Shown here in pieces: positions 16,339-25,180 of a DNA stretch of 33,257 nucleotides. This stretch comes from Eubacteriales bacterium OttesenSCG-928-N13 (GTDB lineage: Bacteria; Bacillota; Clostridia; Christensenellales; Aristaeellaceae). Positions within the stretch are counted from its first letter, which is position 1; each line of letters begins with the position of its first letter. Both the position numbers and the translations under genes were made by a program. Location of the stretch: NCBI GenBank assembly GCA_030265545.1, contig JAJDGF010000006.1, forward strand, positions 1-33,257, read 5' to 3'. The notes beneath the pieces were generated by a model, which was given only the letters and a program-made list of their open reading frames with translations, was not told where the DNA came from and did no database searches.

Positions 16339-19300
16339 ATGAAAAGAGTACTGGTCATTCTGTTGCTGCTGCTGGCGTTGATCGTGATGCCTACACTGGC
16401 TGAGGACAACTTGATATTGAACGGTGATTTTGAACAGATCACCGATGCTGGTCTGCCCGAAAATTGGTCGCGCAATGCATGGCTGATGGATGCCGGGGTC
16501 AGCGATTTCACGGTGTCTGATCAGGCGTATCTGGGCGAAAAGTCCATCTGCATCACCAATAACCAGCCCAACGACGCACGCATTGTGCAGCGCGTGGCGG
16601 TGGAGCCGACCACCTATTATCAGATCAGCTGCATGGTCAGGGCAAGCGGCATATCGGATGCGCAGATGGGCGCGAACATCTCGATTGAGAACACATTTGA
16701 CTATTCAAACGAGGTATTCAATACCGACGGCGCCTGGGTGAGGATGATGATCGGGGGCATCACAGGCGAGGATCAGACCGAGATGGTGATCATGCTCAGG
16801 CTGGGTGGGTACGGTTCGCTCAACACGGGCACCGCCTGGTTTGATGATGTGCAGTTGCTAAAGCTGGAAAACGCGATCATCGATGATGCGGGCGCGATCA
16901 GTTTCGCGACTGAAACGCCCTATGCTGTGAGCGATGATGACTGGGACGATGTGGACGAAGATGGCGGCTCTGGGTTCCAAGACAGCTGGATGTACATCGT
17001 GTTGGCGCTCTATTTCGCGCTGCTGCTCATTGTGTTTTTCATTCGTCGCAGCGAGCGCCCGTCGCTTGAGACAAAGACCAGCTACTTGAAGCCGATGATC
17101 GTCATGATCAGCCTCGCGCTGATGATCCGGCTCGTGATTTCGGTGCTGGTGCGCGGCTATGAAGTGGACATGAATTGCTTCCTTGGTTGGTCAAATCGCA
17201 TGGTGGAGATGGGGCCATCCGGGTTCTACGCCGCCGATGCATTCTGCGATTATCCACCCGGGTATCTGTATGTGCTTTGGTTGCAGGGCGGGATTCGCAG
17301 CCTGCTCAACGTGCCATTCAATTCCCCGATCGATTGGATGATCATCAAGCTGCCCTCCATATTGATGGATCTGGCGGCGGCGCTGCTCATCTATCAGATC
17401 GCAAAGAAGCACACGGGTCGGGATCTGGCGTTCCTGATGGCGTGCGCATATGCGTTCAACCCGATGGCGATGCTGGATTCGGCGGCATGGGGACAGATTG
17501 ATTCTGTGCTGACGATCTTGATATTGGTCTGCATCTATGCGGCGATGGAGGACAAATGGTACATCGCTTTGCCCGTGTATGGACTGGCCGTGCTATGCAA
17601 GCCGCAAGCGCTGATGCTTGGACCGCTGGGGCTGACGGCCGTGATCGTGGACATGGTCACCTGCGGCGACAACAAGAAGATCAAACAGATTCTGTTGTCC
17701 ATGCTGGGCACGGTTTTGTTGATGCTGCTTCTGTCACTGCCGTTTATCATCAGGCTGGATCCCGCGCTGGAGAATGATGGCACGCAGGCGTTGAGGACGC
17801 TGCTGTCTGCCATCGGGATGGATCCTGCGCTCGGCAATGAGGGTCTACTGCGCAGCCTGTCCTGGCTGCTCGGGCTATATGTGAACACGGTGTCCGGCTA
17901 TTCTTACATCACTGTGAACGCCTGCAACCTGTATACGCTGTTGGACAAAAATTGGGTGGAGCTGGGCACGGTGCCCGGCCTGAATGTGCTCTCATCGATC
18001 ATGCTGGTAATCGGCTGCATTGGGCCAATTCTGATGTATATCAAGGCGAAGGACAAGCGCAAGATCCCGCTGCTGGCGGCGGTGACGCTGGCGTTCTTGT
18101 TCTGCTTCGCGCCGATGATGCACGAAAGATATCTCTTCCCGGCGCTCGTGCTGCTGCTCGTCGCATTCGCGATGCAGATGGACGTGCGGCTGCTGATCAC
18201 GTTTGGGATATTCACTGCCGCGCAGTTCATGAACAGCGCGCTGGTGCTGCAATATGAGCATCTGCAATCGGCGGATCAGGTGCTAAACGCGTTCATCTCG
18301 CTGCTGCACATCATCGGCACAGCGCTCTTGTGCTGGACGGCCTGGGATCTGTGTATCCGCGATCGCAGCTATGAACTGACGCGCACCTACAGCGCGCCGA
18401 CCGGCAACCCGCGGCTTCAGCAACAGCGCCATCAGCAGCTGGAAGGCGTGTTCCGCCCGCGCGATTATCGGCTGAACCTGCGCGTGCGCGATTGGGTGCT
18501 GATGCTATTGTTGACAGGTGCGTATGCGCTGCTGTCGTTCAGCAATTTGGGCGTGCTGGATTCACCCGAAAGCACCTGGGTCTCGACCGCGTCCGGGGAG
18601 CAGATCACGTTTGATCTGGGCGCGACGCAGGATTTCCGGCTGACCTATTACGGCAGCATCAGCGATACCAATTTTAAAGTGCAACTGTCGGACGATGGCG
18701 AGATCTGGTCGCAGGAATACTTCGCCGAATACGATCAGGGGCAGATCTTCCGTTGGCTCTGGTATGAGCCGCTCGTGGAGGACGAGGACACCGGCGAATA
18801 CACGCGCTCCCGCGAGTTTGAACGCTATCCGATCCTGAACGCGCGCTATGTGCGACTGACGATGGTCTGGCCGGGGTTGATATTGAACGAGGTGGCGTTC
18901 CTGTCTCCGGACGGATTGCCACTGCCGGTGATGTCCATCAGAAGCACGGGTGAGGCGGACACCAAGGCGCTTTTGGACGAGCAGTACACCGTGCCCGCCT
19001 ATCCATCGTATCTGAACGGCACCTACTTTGACGAAATCTATCATGCGCGCACCGGCTATGAGAACCTGAACGGGCTGCACACCTATGAATACACGCACCC
19101 GCCGCTGGGCAAGGTGCTGATTGCGCTGGGGATTTCGATCTTCGGCATGAATCCGTTCGGCTGGCGGTTCATGGGCGCGCTGTTTGGCGTGCTGATGATC
19201 CCGCTGATGTATTTGCTGGCAAAGCAGCTGTTCAAGCGCAGCAGCTTGGCGTTCATTGCGGCGTTCCTGTTTGCTGTGGACTGCATGCATTTCACGCAGA

Positions 19301-20364
19301 CGCGCATCGCCACGATCGATACGTTTGTGGTGTTCTTCATCCTGCTGATGTATCTGTTCATGCTGCGCTATACGCAGATGAGCTTCTTCCAGTCCAAGCT
19401 ATGGCGCACGCTGATCCCGTTGGCGCTGTGCGGCATCGCGATGGGACTGGCCATTTCCTGCAAATGGACGGGCGTGTATGGTGCGCTCGGGCTGCCGCTG
19501 CTGCTGTTTGGCACGCTATATGCCCGCTATCGCGAGTATCGCGCGGTCAAGCGCAATATAAGCGAGATCGACGCCGCCAGACGCCCGCGTGCGCAGCGCG
19601 TGCAGCGTCAGTTCTCCCGCAATCTGATCTTGACGCTCACATGGTGCGTGGTGTTCTTTATCATCGTGCCGCTTGTGATCTATTATTTCTCGTTCTACTG
19701 GCAGCTGACGCCGGACGGCACATTCAATCCCGCGGGCGTGATCAAGGCGCAGCAGGATATGTTCGGTTATCATTCGAATCTGGGCGCGGACAACCACGGC
19801 TTTGCATCCACATTCAATGAATGGCCGCTGATCATCAAGCCGATGTGGTTCTATTCGGGCGGCGAATTCCAGCACTTGCACCCCGACATGGTGTCGTCCA
19901 TCTCTTGCATGGGCAATCCGGCCGTGTGGTGGGTCGGGTTTGTGGCGATGCTGATTGTGCTCGGGTATGTGCTGCTGCGCGCAATATCACAGGTGGCCGT
20001 CTGGTGCAACTGGAAATGGGCGCAACCGCTGATGGATTGGCTCAATCCAATGCCCATCCATGACAGGCGATTCGTGTTCATTGCGATCGGGTTCCTGGCG
20101 CAATATGTGCCCTGGATGCTTGTCACCCGGTCCACCTTCATCTATCACTATTTCGCCAGCGTGCCATTCATCATACTGGCCACGGTGATGCTGCTTGAAT
20201 GGATCCGGCGCCGCAATGCCTCTGCGTTCCGCATCACGGCGATTGCGCTGTTGGTGATTGCGCTGCTGCTGTTCGCGTTCTTCTATCCGGTGATATCCGG
20301 CACACCGATGCCCAGATGGTACGCCGAATATCTGAGCTGGTTCAACTGGGTGAATTTCTCGTAG
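16339..20364 (+). CDS. Giant membrane protein: carbohydrate-binding-like module + GT-C module + discoidin-like insert + PMT (GT39)-like module
   Basis: 1341 aa. Domains in order: signal peptide 1-21; jelly-roll module like CBM4/9 at about 23-177 (starts NLILNGDFE, ends AWFDDVQLLKLE); acidic linker; transmembrane helix 217-234; multi-pass GT-C module about 250-690, with an acidic loop-1 motif EVDMN (Glu275, Asp277) and YPPGY at 305-309, resembling Gpi18-type mannosyltransferases. A second multi-pass module follows, like PMT/GT39. Its first helix is about 717-737, its catalytic-type pair is Asp898-Glu899 in YFDEIYHA, HPPLGK is at 920-925, and a C-terminal RSTFIYHYF motif is present. Between helix 717-737 and the Asp-Glu pair lies a discoidin-like beta domain (about 738-860, with ITFDLG, NFKVQLSDDGEIW, ARYVRLT). 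It probably uses polyprenyl-phosphate sugars outside the membrane; the acceptor is unknown. The ATG at 16339 is chosen over TTG 16336; the ribosome site is weak. Confidence 0.8.
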   Translation: MKRVLVILLLLLALIVMPTLAEDNLILNGDFEQITDAGLPENWSRNAWLMDAGVSDFTVSDQAYLGEKSICITNNQPNDARIVQRVAVEPTTYYQISCMVRASGISDAQMGANISIENTFDYSNEVFNTDGAWVRMMIGGITGEDQTEMVIMLRLGGYGSLNTGTAWFDDVQLLKLENAIIDDAGAISFATETPYAVSDDDWDDVDEDGGSGFQDSWMYIVLALYFALLLIVFFIRRSERPSLETKTSYLKPMIVMISLALMIRLVISVLVRGYEVDMNCFLGWSNRMVEMGPSGFYAADAFCDYPPGYLYVLWLQGGIRSLLNVPFNSPIDWMIIKLPSILMDLAAALLIYQIAKKHTGRDLAFLMACAYAFNPMAMLDSAAWGQIDSVLTILILVCIYAAMEDKWYIALPVYGLAVLCKPQALMLGPLGLTAVIVDMVTCGDNKKIKQILLSMLGTVLLMLLLSLPFIIRLDPALENDGTQALRTLLSAIGMDPALGNEGLLRSLSWLLGLYVNTVSGYSYITVNACNLYTLLDKNWVELGTVPGLNVLSSIMLVIGCIGPILMYIKAKDKRKIPLLAAVTLAFLFCFAPMMHERYLFPALVLLLVAFAMQMDVRLLITFGIFTAAQFMNSALVLQYEHLQSADQVLNAFISLLHIIGTALLCWTAWDLCIRDRSYELTRTYSAPTGNPRLQQQRHQQLEGVFRPRDYRLNLRVRDWVLMLLLTGAYALLSFSNLGVLDSPESTWVSTASGEQITFDLGATQDFRLTYYGSISDTNFKVQLSDDGEIWSQEYFAEYDQGQIFRWLWYEPLVEDEDTGEYTRSREFERYPILNARYVRLTMVWPGLILNEVAFLSPDGLPLPVMSIRSTGEADTKALLDEQYTVPAYPSYLNGTYFDEIYHARTGYENLNGLHTYEYTHPPLGKVLIALGISIFGMNPFGWRFMGALFGVLMIPLMYLLAKQLFKRSSLAFIAAFLFAVDCMHFTQTRIATIDTFVVFFILLMYLFMLRYTQMSFFQSKLWRTLIPLALCGIAMGLAISCKWTGVYGALGLPLLLFGTLYARYREYRAVKRNISEIDAARRPRAQRVQRQFSRNLILTLTWCVVFFIIVPLVIYYFSFYWQLTPDGTFNPAGVIKAQQDMFGYHSNLGADNHGFASTFNEWPLIIKPMWFYSGGEFQHLHPDMVSSISCMGNPAVWWVGFVAMLIVLGYVLLRAISQVAVWCNWKWAQPLMDWLNPMPIHDRRFVFIAIGFLAQYVPWMLVTRSTFIYHYFASVPFIILATVMLLEWIRRRNASAFRITAIALLVIALLLFAFFYPVISGTPMPRWYAEYLSWFNWVNFS

Positions 20365-20398
20365 CGACCCGCAATACAAAGGAAATGGGGTAGGGCCA

Positions 20399-21931
20399 TT
20401 GCTCGCATCTGTTTTAAGCTATGGATTGAGCGGCATCGACGGGTTTCAGGTGCAGGTTGAAGTGAACCTGTCCGGTGGCCTGCCTGTGTTTGATGTGGTT
20501 GGCCTGCCCGATGCCGCGGTCAAGGAATCGCGCGAGCGGGTCAAGACGTCCCTCCAAAACAGTGGGTTCGGCTTTCCAGACGACCATCTGACGATCAATC
20601 TGGCGCCCGCCGACATGAAAAAAGAGGGGCCCGTGTTTGATCTTCCGATCGCGATTGGTGTGGTGTCGGCCGGGGGCAGGATCCCGCTGATGGCGCTGCA
20701 AAATGTGGCGATCATCGGGGAGCTGTCGCTGGATGGCACGCTCCGCCCATTGCGCGGCGCGCTGCCGGTTACGATCGCGGCCAAGGAGCAGGGGGTAAAG
20801 GCCATCATTTTGCCCGCGCCCAGCGCGCATGAGATGAGCTGCATTTCCGGGATTGACGTGCTGCCTGCCACCCATCTGCGAGATGTGGTGCAGCACCTGA
20901 ACGGCACCAAATTGATCGATCCATTGCCCACCAAGGGCTATCAGGCGCTGCTGTCTGATCGCAAATCGCAGTTTGATTTTTCCCATGTGAAGGGGCAGAG
21001 CAGCGCCAAACGTGCGCTTGAAATCGCGGCGGCAGGTGGGCACAACGTGCTGATGATCGGCCCGCCCGGCTCGGGCAAGACGCTGATGGCCAGCTGCGTG
21101 CCGGGCATTCTGCCCGATATGACGTTCGAGGAGGCGCTGGAGGTCACGCGCATCCATTCGGTGGCGGGCAGTCTGCCCGAGACTGGGCTTCTGATTGAGC
21201 GTCCATTCCGTTCGCCGCATCATACCGCGTCGCCCGCATCCATGGTGGGTGGCGGCGCAAATGCACTGCCGGGCGAGATATCCAAGGCGCATCATGGCGT
21301 GCTGTTCCTGGATGAGTTGCCAGAATATCGCAGGGACGTGTTGGAGGTGCTGCGCCAGCCGATGGAGGATGGAAAGGTCACCGTCACGCGCGTGAACGCG
21401 CAGACGACCTATCCCAGCGAATTCATGTTGATCTGCTCGATGAACCCCTGCCCGTGCGGGAATTATGGCTCGCGGCACCAGATCTGCCGCTGCTCGCCGA
21501 TGCAGATTCGGCGCTATCTGAACAAGATTTCGGGCCCATTGCTCGATCGAATCGATATGCACATTGAGGTTGAGAGCATCTCGGCCGAGCGCCTCGCGGA
21601 GGTGAGCCATGAGGAGGAACCCTCCGCCGACGTGCGCCAGCGCGTGCAACAAGCGCGGGAGGTGCAGCGATTGCGCTATCAGGGGCAGGAGATTCCTTGC
21701 AACGCGCGATTGAATGCCAAGACGCTCAATACCTTCTGCCAGATGACCAAACAGGCGCAGGACACGCTCAAGCAGGCGTGCGACACGATGGGGCTGTCCA
21801 ACAGGGCTTTCACCCGCATCATGAAGGTGGCGCGCACCATCGCCGATCTCGCGCAGGAGCCGACGATCACAGTCGATCACATCCTGGAGGCCGTGCAATA
21901 TCGCACCCTCGACCGAAAGTATTGGGGGTGA
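20399..21931 (+). CDS. comM: ComM/YifB family Mg-chelatase-like AAA+ ATPase
   Basis: AAA+ hexameric helicase family; ComM promotes branch migration during natural transformation in Gram-negatives, and YifB is the common name elsewhere. 510 aa. N-terminal Lon-protease-like fold with LPVFDVVGLPDAAVKESRERV. Walker A is GPPGSGKT at 221-228 and Walker B is FLDE with Asp305-Glu306. A cysteine cluster, MNPCPCG...CRC, follows. The C-terminal part matches the family and ends in the TIADLAQEPTITVDHILEA helix bundle. The start is TTG at 20399, giving the family N-terminus MLASVLSYGLSGIDG; the ribosome site is G-rich but weak. It precedes dprA, the usual competence pair, and may be read through from the glycosyltransferase gene 34 bases upstream. 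Confidence 0.93.
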   Translation: MLASVLSYGLSGIDGFQVQVEVNLSGGLPVFDVVGLPDAAVKESRERVKTSLQNSGFGFPDDHLTINLAPADMKKEGPVFDLPIAIGVVSAGGRIPLMALQNVAIIGELSLDGTLRPLRGALPVTIAAKEQGVKAIILPAPSAHEMSCISGIDVLPATHLRDVVQHLNGTKLIDPLPTKGYQALLSDRKSQFDFSHVKGQSSAKRALEIAAAGGHNVLMIGPPGSGKTLMASCVPGILPDMTFEEALEVTRIHSVAGSLPETGLLIERPFRSPHHTASPASMVGGGANALPGEISKAHHGVLFLDELPEYRRDVLEVLRQPMEDGKVTVTRVNAQTTYPSEFMLICSMNPCPCGNYGSRHQICRCSPMQIRRYLNKISGPLLDRIDMHIEVESISAERLAEVSHEEEPSADVRQRVQQAREVQRLRYQGQEIPCNARLNAKTLNTFCQMTKQAQDTLKQACDTMGLSNRAFTRIMKVARTIADLAQEPTITVDHILEAVQYRTLDRKYWG

Positions 21932-21936
21932 GCTGA

Positions 21937-23025
21937 ATGGAATATACCGCCATGGACCAATACTGGATCTGGCTGAGCAGCATCGAGGGGCTCGGCGTGA
22001 AGAGGTTTTATCAGCTGCTGAGCGAATATGAGGACGCCCGCAGCGTGTGGGACAATGTGGGGCCGCAGATGTCCTATATCGGGAAGAAGGCCTATGAGAA
22101 CCTGCGAAACGCCAAGAGCGAGCAGTATCTCTATACGCTGTTTGCGATGCTGGATCAAAAGAAGATCCATGCGATTTCCCGATTGAACGATCAGTATCCG
22201 CCGCTGCTGAGCGCGATCTATGACCCGCCGCCCGTGCTATACGTGCGCGGAGAAACGGATCTGAGCGATGAAAAAACGTTTGCCATCGTGGGCTCACGAA
22301 CGCCCACACAGGATGGACGCAGGGCGGCGACCGAGATCGCCGAGGGACTGTCGCAGGAGGGCATTGTGGTCGTGTCGGGCATGGCGCGCGGCATCGACAC
22401 ATGCGCGCATCAGGGTGCACTGAAACAGCATGCGCGCACCATTGCGGTGCTGGGCTGCGAGGTAGATATCGTCTATCCACCCGAGAATGACCGCCTGATG
22501 GCCGAGATCATCGACAACGGTGGCTCGATCATCTCCGAATATATGCCGGGCACGCCGCCGCTCGGGCAGCATTTCCCGGCACGGAATCGCATCATCACAG
22601 GGCTTTGCCCGGGCACGCTGATCGTGGAGGCCGCCAAGGGGTCGGGCGCGATGATCAGCGCGGACAATGCGCTCGAGCAGGGGCGCGATGTGTTCGTGGT
22701 GCCTGGCTCGATCTATTCCAAGCTGAGCGTGGAGGTCAACCGATTGCTGCTCACAGGCGCGCTGCCGGTGATTGGCAAATGGGAGATACTCGAGCAGTAC
22801 CGATGGGCTGAGAGGCCAAGTCAGACGGACAACAGATCGAATGTGCAGCTCACGATGGAGGAGTCCATCATCGTGGAACCGCTCAGATCTGAGCCACTTT
22901 CTTTCGAAGAAATCTGTCAAATTTCAAATTTTCCTACGGCAAAACTCAATTCGCTCTTGACAATGCTCGAATTGAGAGGAATAATAAGCAAGGTGCCCGG
23001 TGGCATGTATCGGGCAAAACAATGA
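21937..23025 (+). CDS. dprA: DNA-processing protein DprA
   Basis: Binds incoming single-stranded DNA and loads RecA during transformation; it is present in many bacteria not known to be competent. 362 aa. N-terminal helix-hairpin-helix-like region with SIEGLGVKRFYQLL. The Rossmann fold has AIVGSRTPT (Gly119-Ser120-Arg121), VVSGMARGIDTCAHQGAL, GCEVDIVYPPEN and FPARNRIITGL. A C-terminal winged-helix domain spans about 300-362 (PLSFEEICQI...GGMYRA). GGGGGTGAG precedes the ATG at 21937. The final 110 bases are unusually AT-rich and contain a promoter for topA. Confidence 0.95.
   Translation: MEYTAMDQYWIWLSSIEGLGVKRFYQLLSEYEDARSVWDNVGPQMSYIGKKAYENLRNAKSEQYLYTLFAMLDQKKIHAISRLNDQYPPLLSAIYDPPPVLYVRGETDLSDEKTFAIVGSRTPTQDGRRAATEIAEGLSQEGIVVVSGMARGIDTCAHQGALKQHARTIAVLGCEVDIVYPPENDRLMAEIIDNGGSIISEYMPGTPPLGQHFPARNRIITGLCPGTLIVEAAKGSGAMISADNALEQGRDVFVVPGSIYSKLSVEVNRLLLTGALPVIGKWEILEQYRWAERPSQTDNRSNVQLTMEESIIVEPLRSEPLSFEEICQISNFPTAKLNSLLTMLELRGIISKVPGGMYRAKQ
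22957..22985 (+). promoter_or_regulatory. Promoter for topA inside the 3' end of dprA
   Basis: TTGACA (22957-22962), a 17-base spacer, then AATAAT (22980-22985), five of six matches to the -10 consensus. It lies in the AT-rich tail of dprA, 84 bases before the topA ATG. The predicted transcript would start near 22992. Confidence 0.6.
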
Positions 23026-23068
23026 TTGTTATCGGCATCGGCCGCTCAAATATGGTTGGAGGTATCAC

Positions 23069-25180
23069 ATGGCATCTTACAAATTGGTCATCGTTGAATC
23101 GCCCGCGAAAGCACGGACGATTGGGAAATTCTTGGGCAGGGGCTACAAAGTAGAAGCATCGCACGGCCATGTGCGCGATCTACCCAAATCGCAGATCGGC
23201 GTATCCGAGGAGACCGGATTCGAGCCGAAATATATCACCATCCGCGGGCGCGGCGAAATCTTGGAGAAGATCCGCAAGGAAGCCAAGGGCGCCAGCCGCA
23301 TTCTGCTCGCGACTGACCCTGATCGCGAAGGGGAGGCCATATCCTGGCATCTGAGCAAGGTGCTGAATATCCCGGAGGATGAGGCATGCCGCGTGGAGTT
23401 CCACGAGGTCACCAGCAAGGCCGTCAAGGCGGCGATCAAGCAATCGCGCAAGATTGATTACAATCTGGTGGATGCGCAGCAGGCGCGCCGCGTGCTGGAT
23501 CGTCTGGTGGGCTACAAGATCAGCCCGCTATTGTGGGCGAAGGTCAAAAAGGGGCTGAGCGCGGGTCGCGTACAGTCGGTCGCCACAAGCATCATCTGCG
23601 ATCGTGAGCAGGAGATCAACGATTTCGTGGCCGAAGAATATTGGAATTTGGCCGGGCAGTTCAGCGCCACGGGCATCCAGTTCAAGGCGCGCTTCTATGG
23701 CGAGGGCGGCGAGAAGCTGGAACTGAACAGCAAGGAGCAAACCGACCGCATCATCGATGAGATGAAGAAGCAAACGTTCTCCATCACATCCATAAAATAT
23801 GGCGAGCGCAAAAAGAACCCCGCCGCGCCGTTCACCACGTCCAACTTGCAGCAGGAGGCCTCGCGCAAACTGGGCTTCACCACCTCCAAGACGATGCAGG
23901 TCGCGCAGCAACTCTATGAGGGCGTTGACATTGAGGGCGTGGGCACAATGGGTCTGGTCAGCTACATCCGTACTGACTCCACCCGCATCTCGGACGAGGC
24001 GATCGAGGCGGTGCGCGGCTTTGTGACGAGCACCTATGGCGAAAACTATTTGCCCGCCGAACCCAACACCTACAAGAGCCGCAAGAGCGCGCAGGACGCG
24101 CATGAGGCCATCAGACCGACAGACATCGTGTATCGCCCGGAGACGATCAAGGCATCGCTCACACGCGACCAGTTTAAGCTGTATAAGCTGATCTATTACC
24201 GCTTCGTGGCCAGCCAGATGAACCCGGCCGTCTATGATACCATGATGGCAGAGATCCAGGGCGGCAAGCTGAGCTTCCGCTTCAGCGGTCAGAAGATGCG
24301 TTTTGCGGGCTTCACCGCGGTCTATGAAGAGGTGCTGGACGATACCCAGGCAGAGGAAGATCAGGCGCTGCCCAAGCTGGAGGAGGGCACCAAGGTCGAG
24401 CTGCTGGATGTTGAGAGTGAGCAGAAATTCACACAGCCACCGCCCCGCTATACGGAGGCATCGCTGGTGCGCGTGCTGGAGGAAAAGGGCATCGGTCGCC
24501 CGTCCACCTATGCGCCCACCATCACCACCATCATGGCGCGCGGCTACATCACGCGTGAGAACAAGCGCCTGTTCCCAACCGAGCTGGGACTGGTTGTGAA
24601 TGACCTGATGAAAAAGAATTTCCCCGATATCGTGGACATCGCGTTCACCGCCGATATGGAGGAGCAGCTGGACGATATCGAAATGGGCAGCGAGGACTGG
24701 CATCAGCTGATCAAGGACTTCTATGGTCCGTTCAAGATCGCACTCGAAAAGGCCGAAGCCTCCATCGAGAAGGTGGAACTGGAGGATCAGGTGTCCGATA
24801 TCCCGTGCGAGAAGTGCGGCGCGATGATGGTCTATAAGATGGGGCGCTACGGCAAATTCTTGGCCTGCCCCAATTTCCCCAACTGCCGCCATACGATGGC
24901 GATCCTGAAGGACATCGGCGTGCCCTGCCCCGAGTGCGGCGCAAGGTTGCTGGAGCGCATCTCCCGCAAGGGACGCAAGTTCTATGGCTGCGAGCGCTAT
25001 CCGGAGTGCGAGTTCGTCAGCTGGGATCTGCCCGTGACCGATGTATGCCCCGAGTGCGGCAGCCGCATGGTGCAAAAGCGCGGTCGCAAGGGCGAGATAT
25101 TCCACGTGTGTGTGAATGAACAATGCCGCCATCGCGTGCAGGTGGAAACCGAGCCTGCGCAGGATGCGGACGATGAATAA
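23069..25180 (+). CDS. topA: DNA topoisomerase I (type IA)
   Basis: Relaxes negative supercoils. 703 aa from the ATG at 23069, with GGAGG six bases upstream; a longer in-frame reading into dprA is rejected. The TOPRIM domain has VIVESPAKA and TDPDREGEAISWH. The catalytic tyrosine is Tyr299 in SYIRTDSTRIS. Three C-terminal four-cysteine zinc ribbons are present, with PCEKCG...CPNFPNC, PCPECG...CERYPEC and VCPECG...CVNEQC. This is the normal Firmicutes architecture. It overlaps trmFO by 8 bases. Confidence 0.97.
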   Translation: MASYKLVIVESPAKARTIGKFLGRGYKVEASHGHVRDLPKSQIGVSEETGFEPKYITIRGRGEILEKIRKEAKGASRILLATDPDREGEAISWHLSKVLNIPEDEACRVEFHEVTSKAVKAAIKQSRKIDYNLVDAQQARRVLDRLVGYKISPLLWAKVKKGLSAGRVQSVATSIICDREQEINDFVAEEYWNLAGQFSATGIQFKARFYGEGGEKLELNSKEQTDRIIDEMKKQTFSITSIKYGERKKNPAAPFTTSNLQQEASRKLGFTTSKTMQVAQQLYEGVDIEGVGTMGLVSYIRTDSTRISDEAIEAVRGFVTSTYGENYLPAEPNTYKSRKSAQDAHEAIRPTDIVYRPETIKASLTRDQFKLYKLIYYRFVASQMNPAVYDTMMAEIQGGKLSFRFSGQKMRFAGFTAVYEEVLDDTQAEEDQALPKLEEGTKVELLDVESEQKFTQPPPRYTEASLVRVLEEKGIGRPSTYAPTITTIMARGYITRENKRLFPTELGLVVNDLMKKNFPDIVDIAFTADMEEQLDDIEMGSEDWHQLIKDFYGPFKIALEKAEASIEKVELEDQVSDIPCEKCGAMMVYKMGRYGKFLACPNFPNCRHTMAILKDIGVPCPECGARLLERISRKGRKFYGCERYPECEFVSWDLPVTDVCPECGSRMVQKRGRKGEIFHVCVNEQCRHRVQVETEPAQDADDE

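Noticed and set aside
16274-16339. 21-codon open frame before the large glycosyltransferase
   Set aside because: Its start lies in the promoter spacer and it contains the TATAAT box, so it would not be in the transcript; no ribosome site.
20414-22480. Minus-strand open frame of 688 codons opposite comM and dprA
   Set aside because: It lies antisense to two clear family proteins, has no ribosome site or domain and has the composition of a frame shadow.
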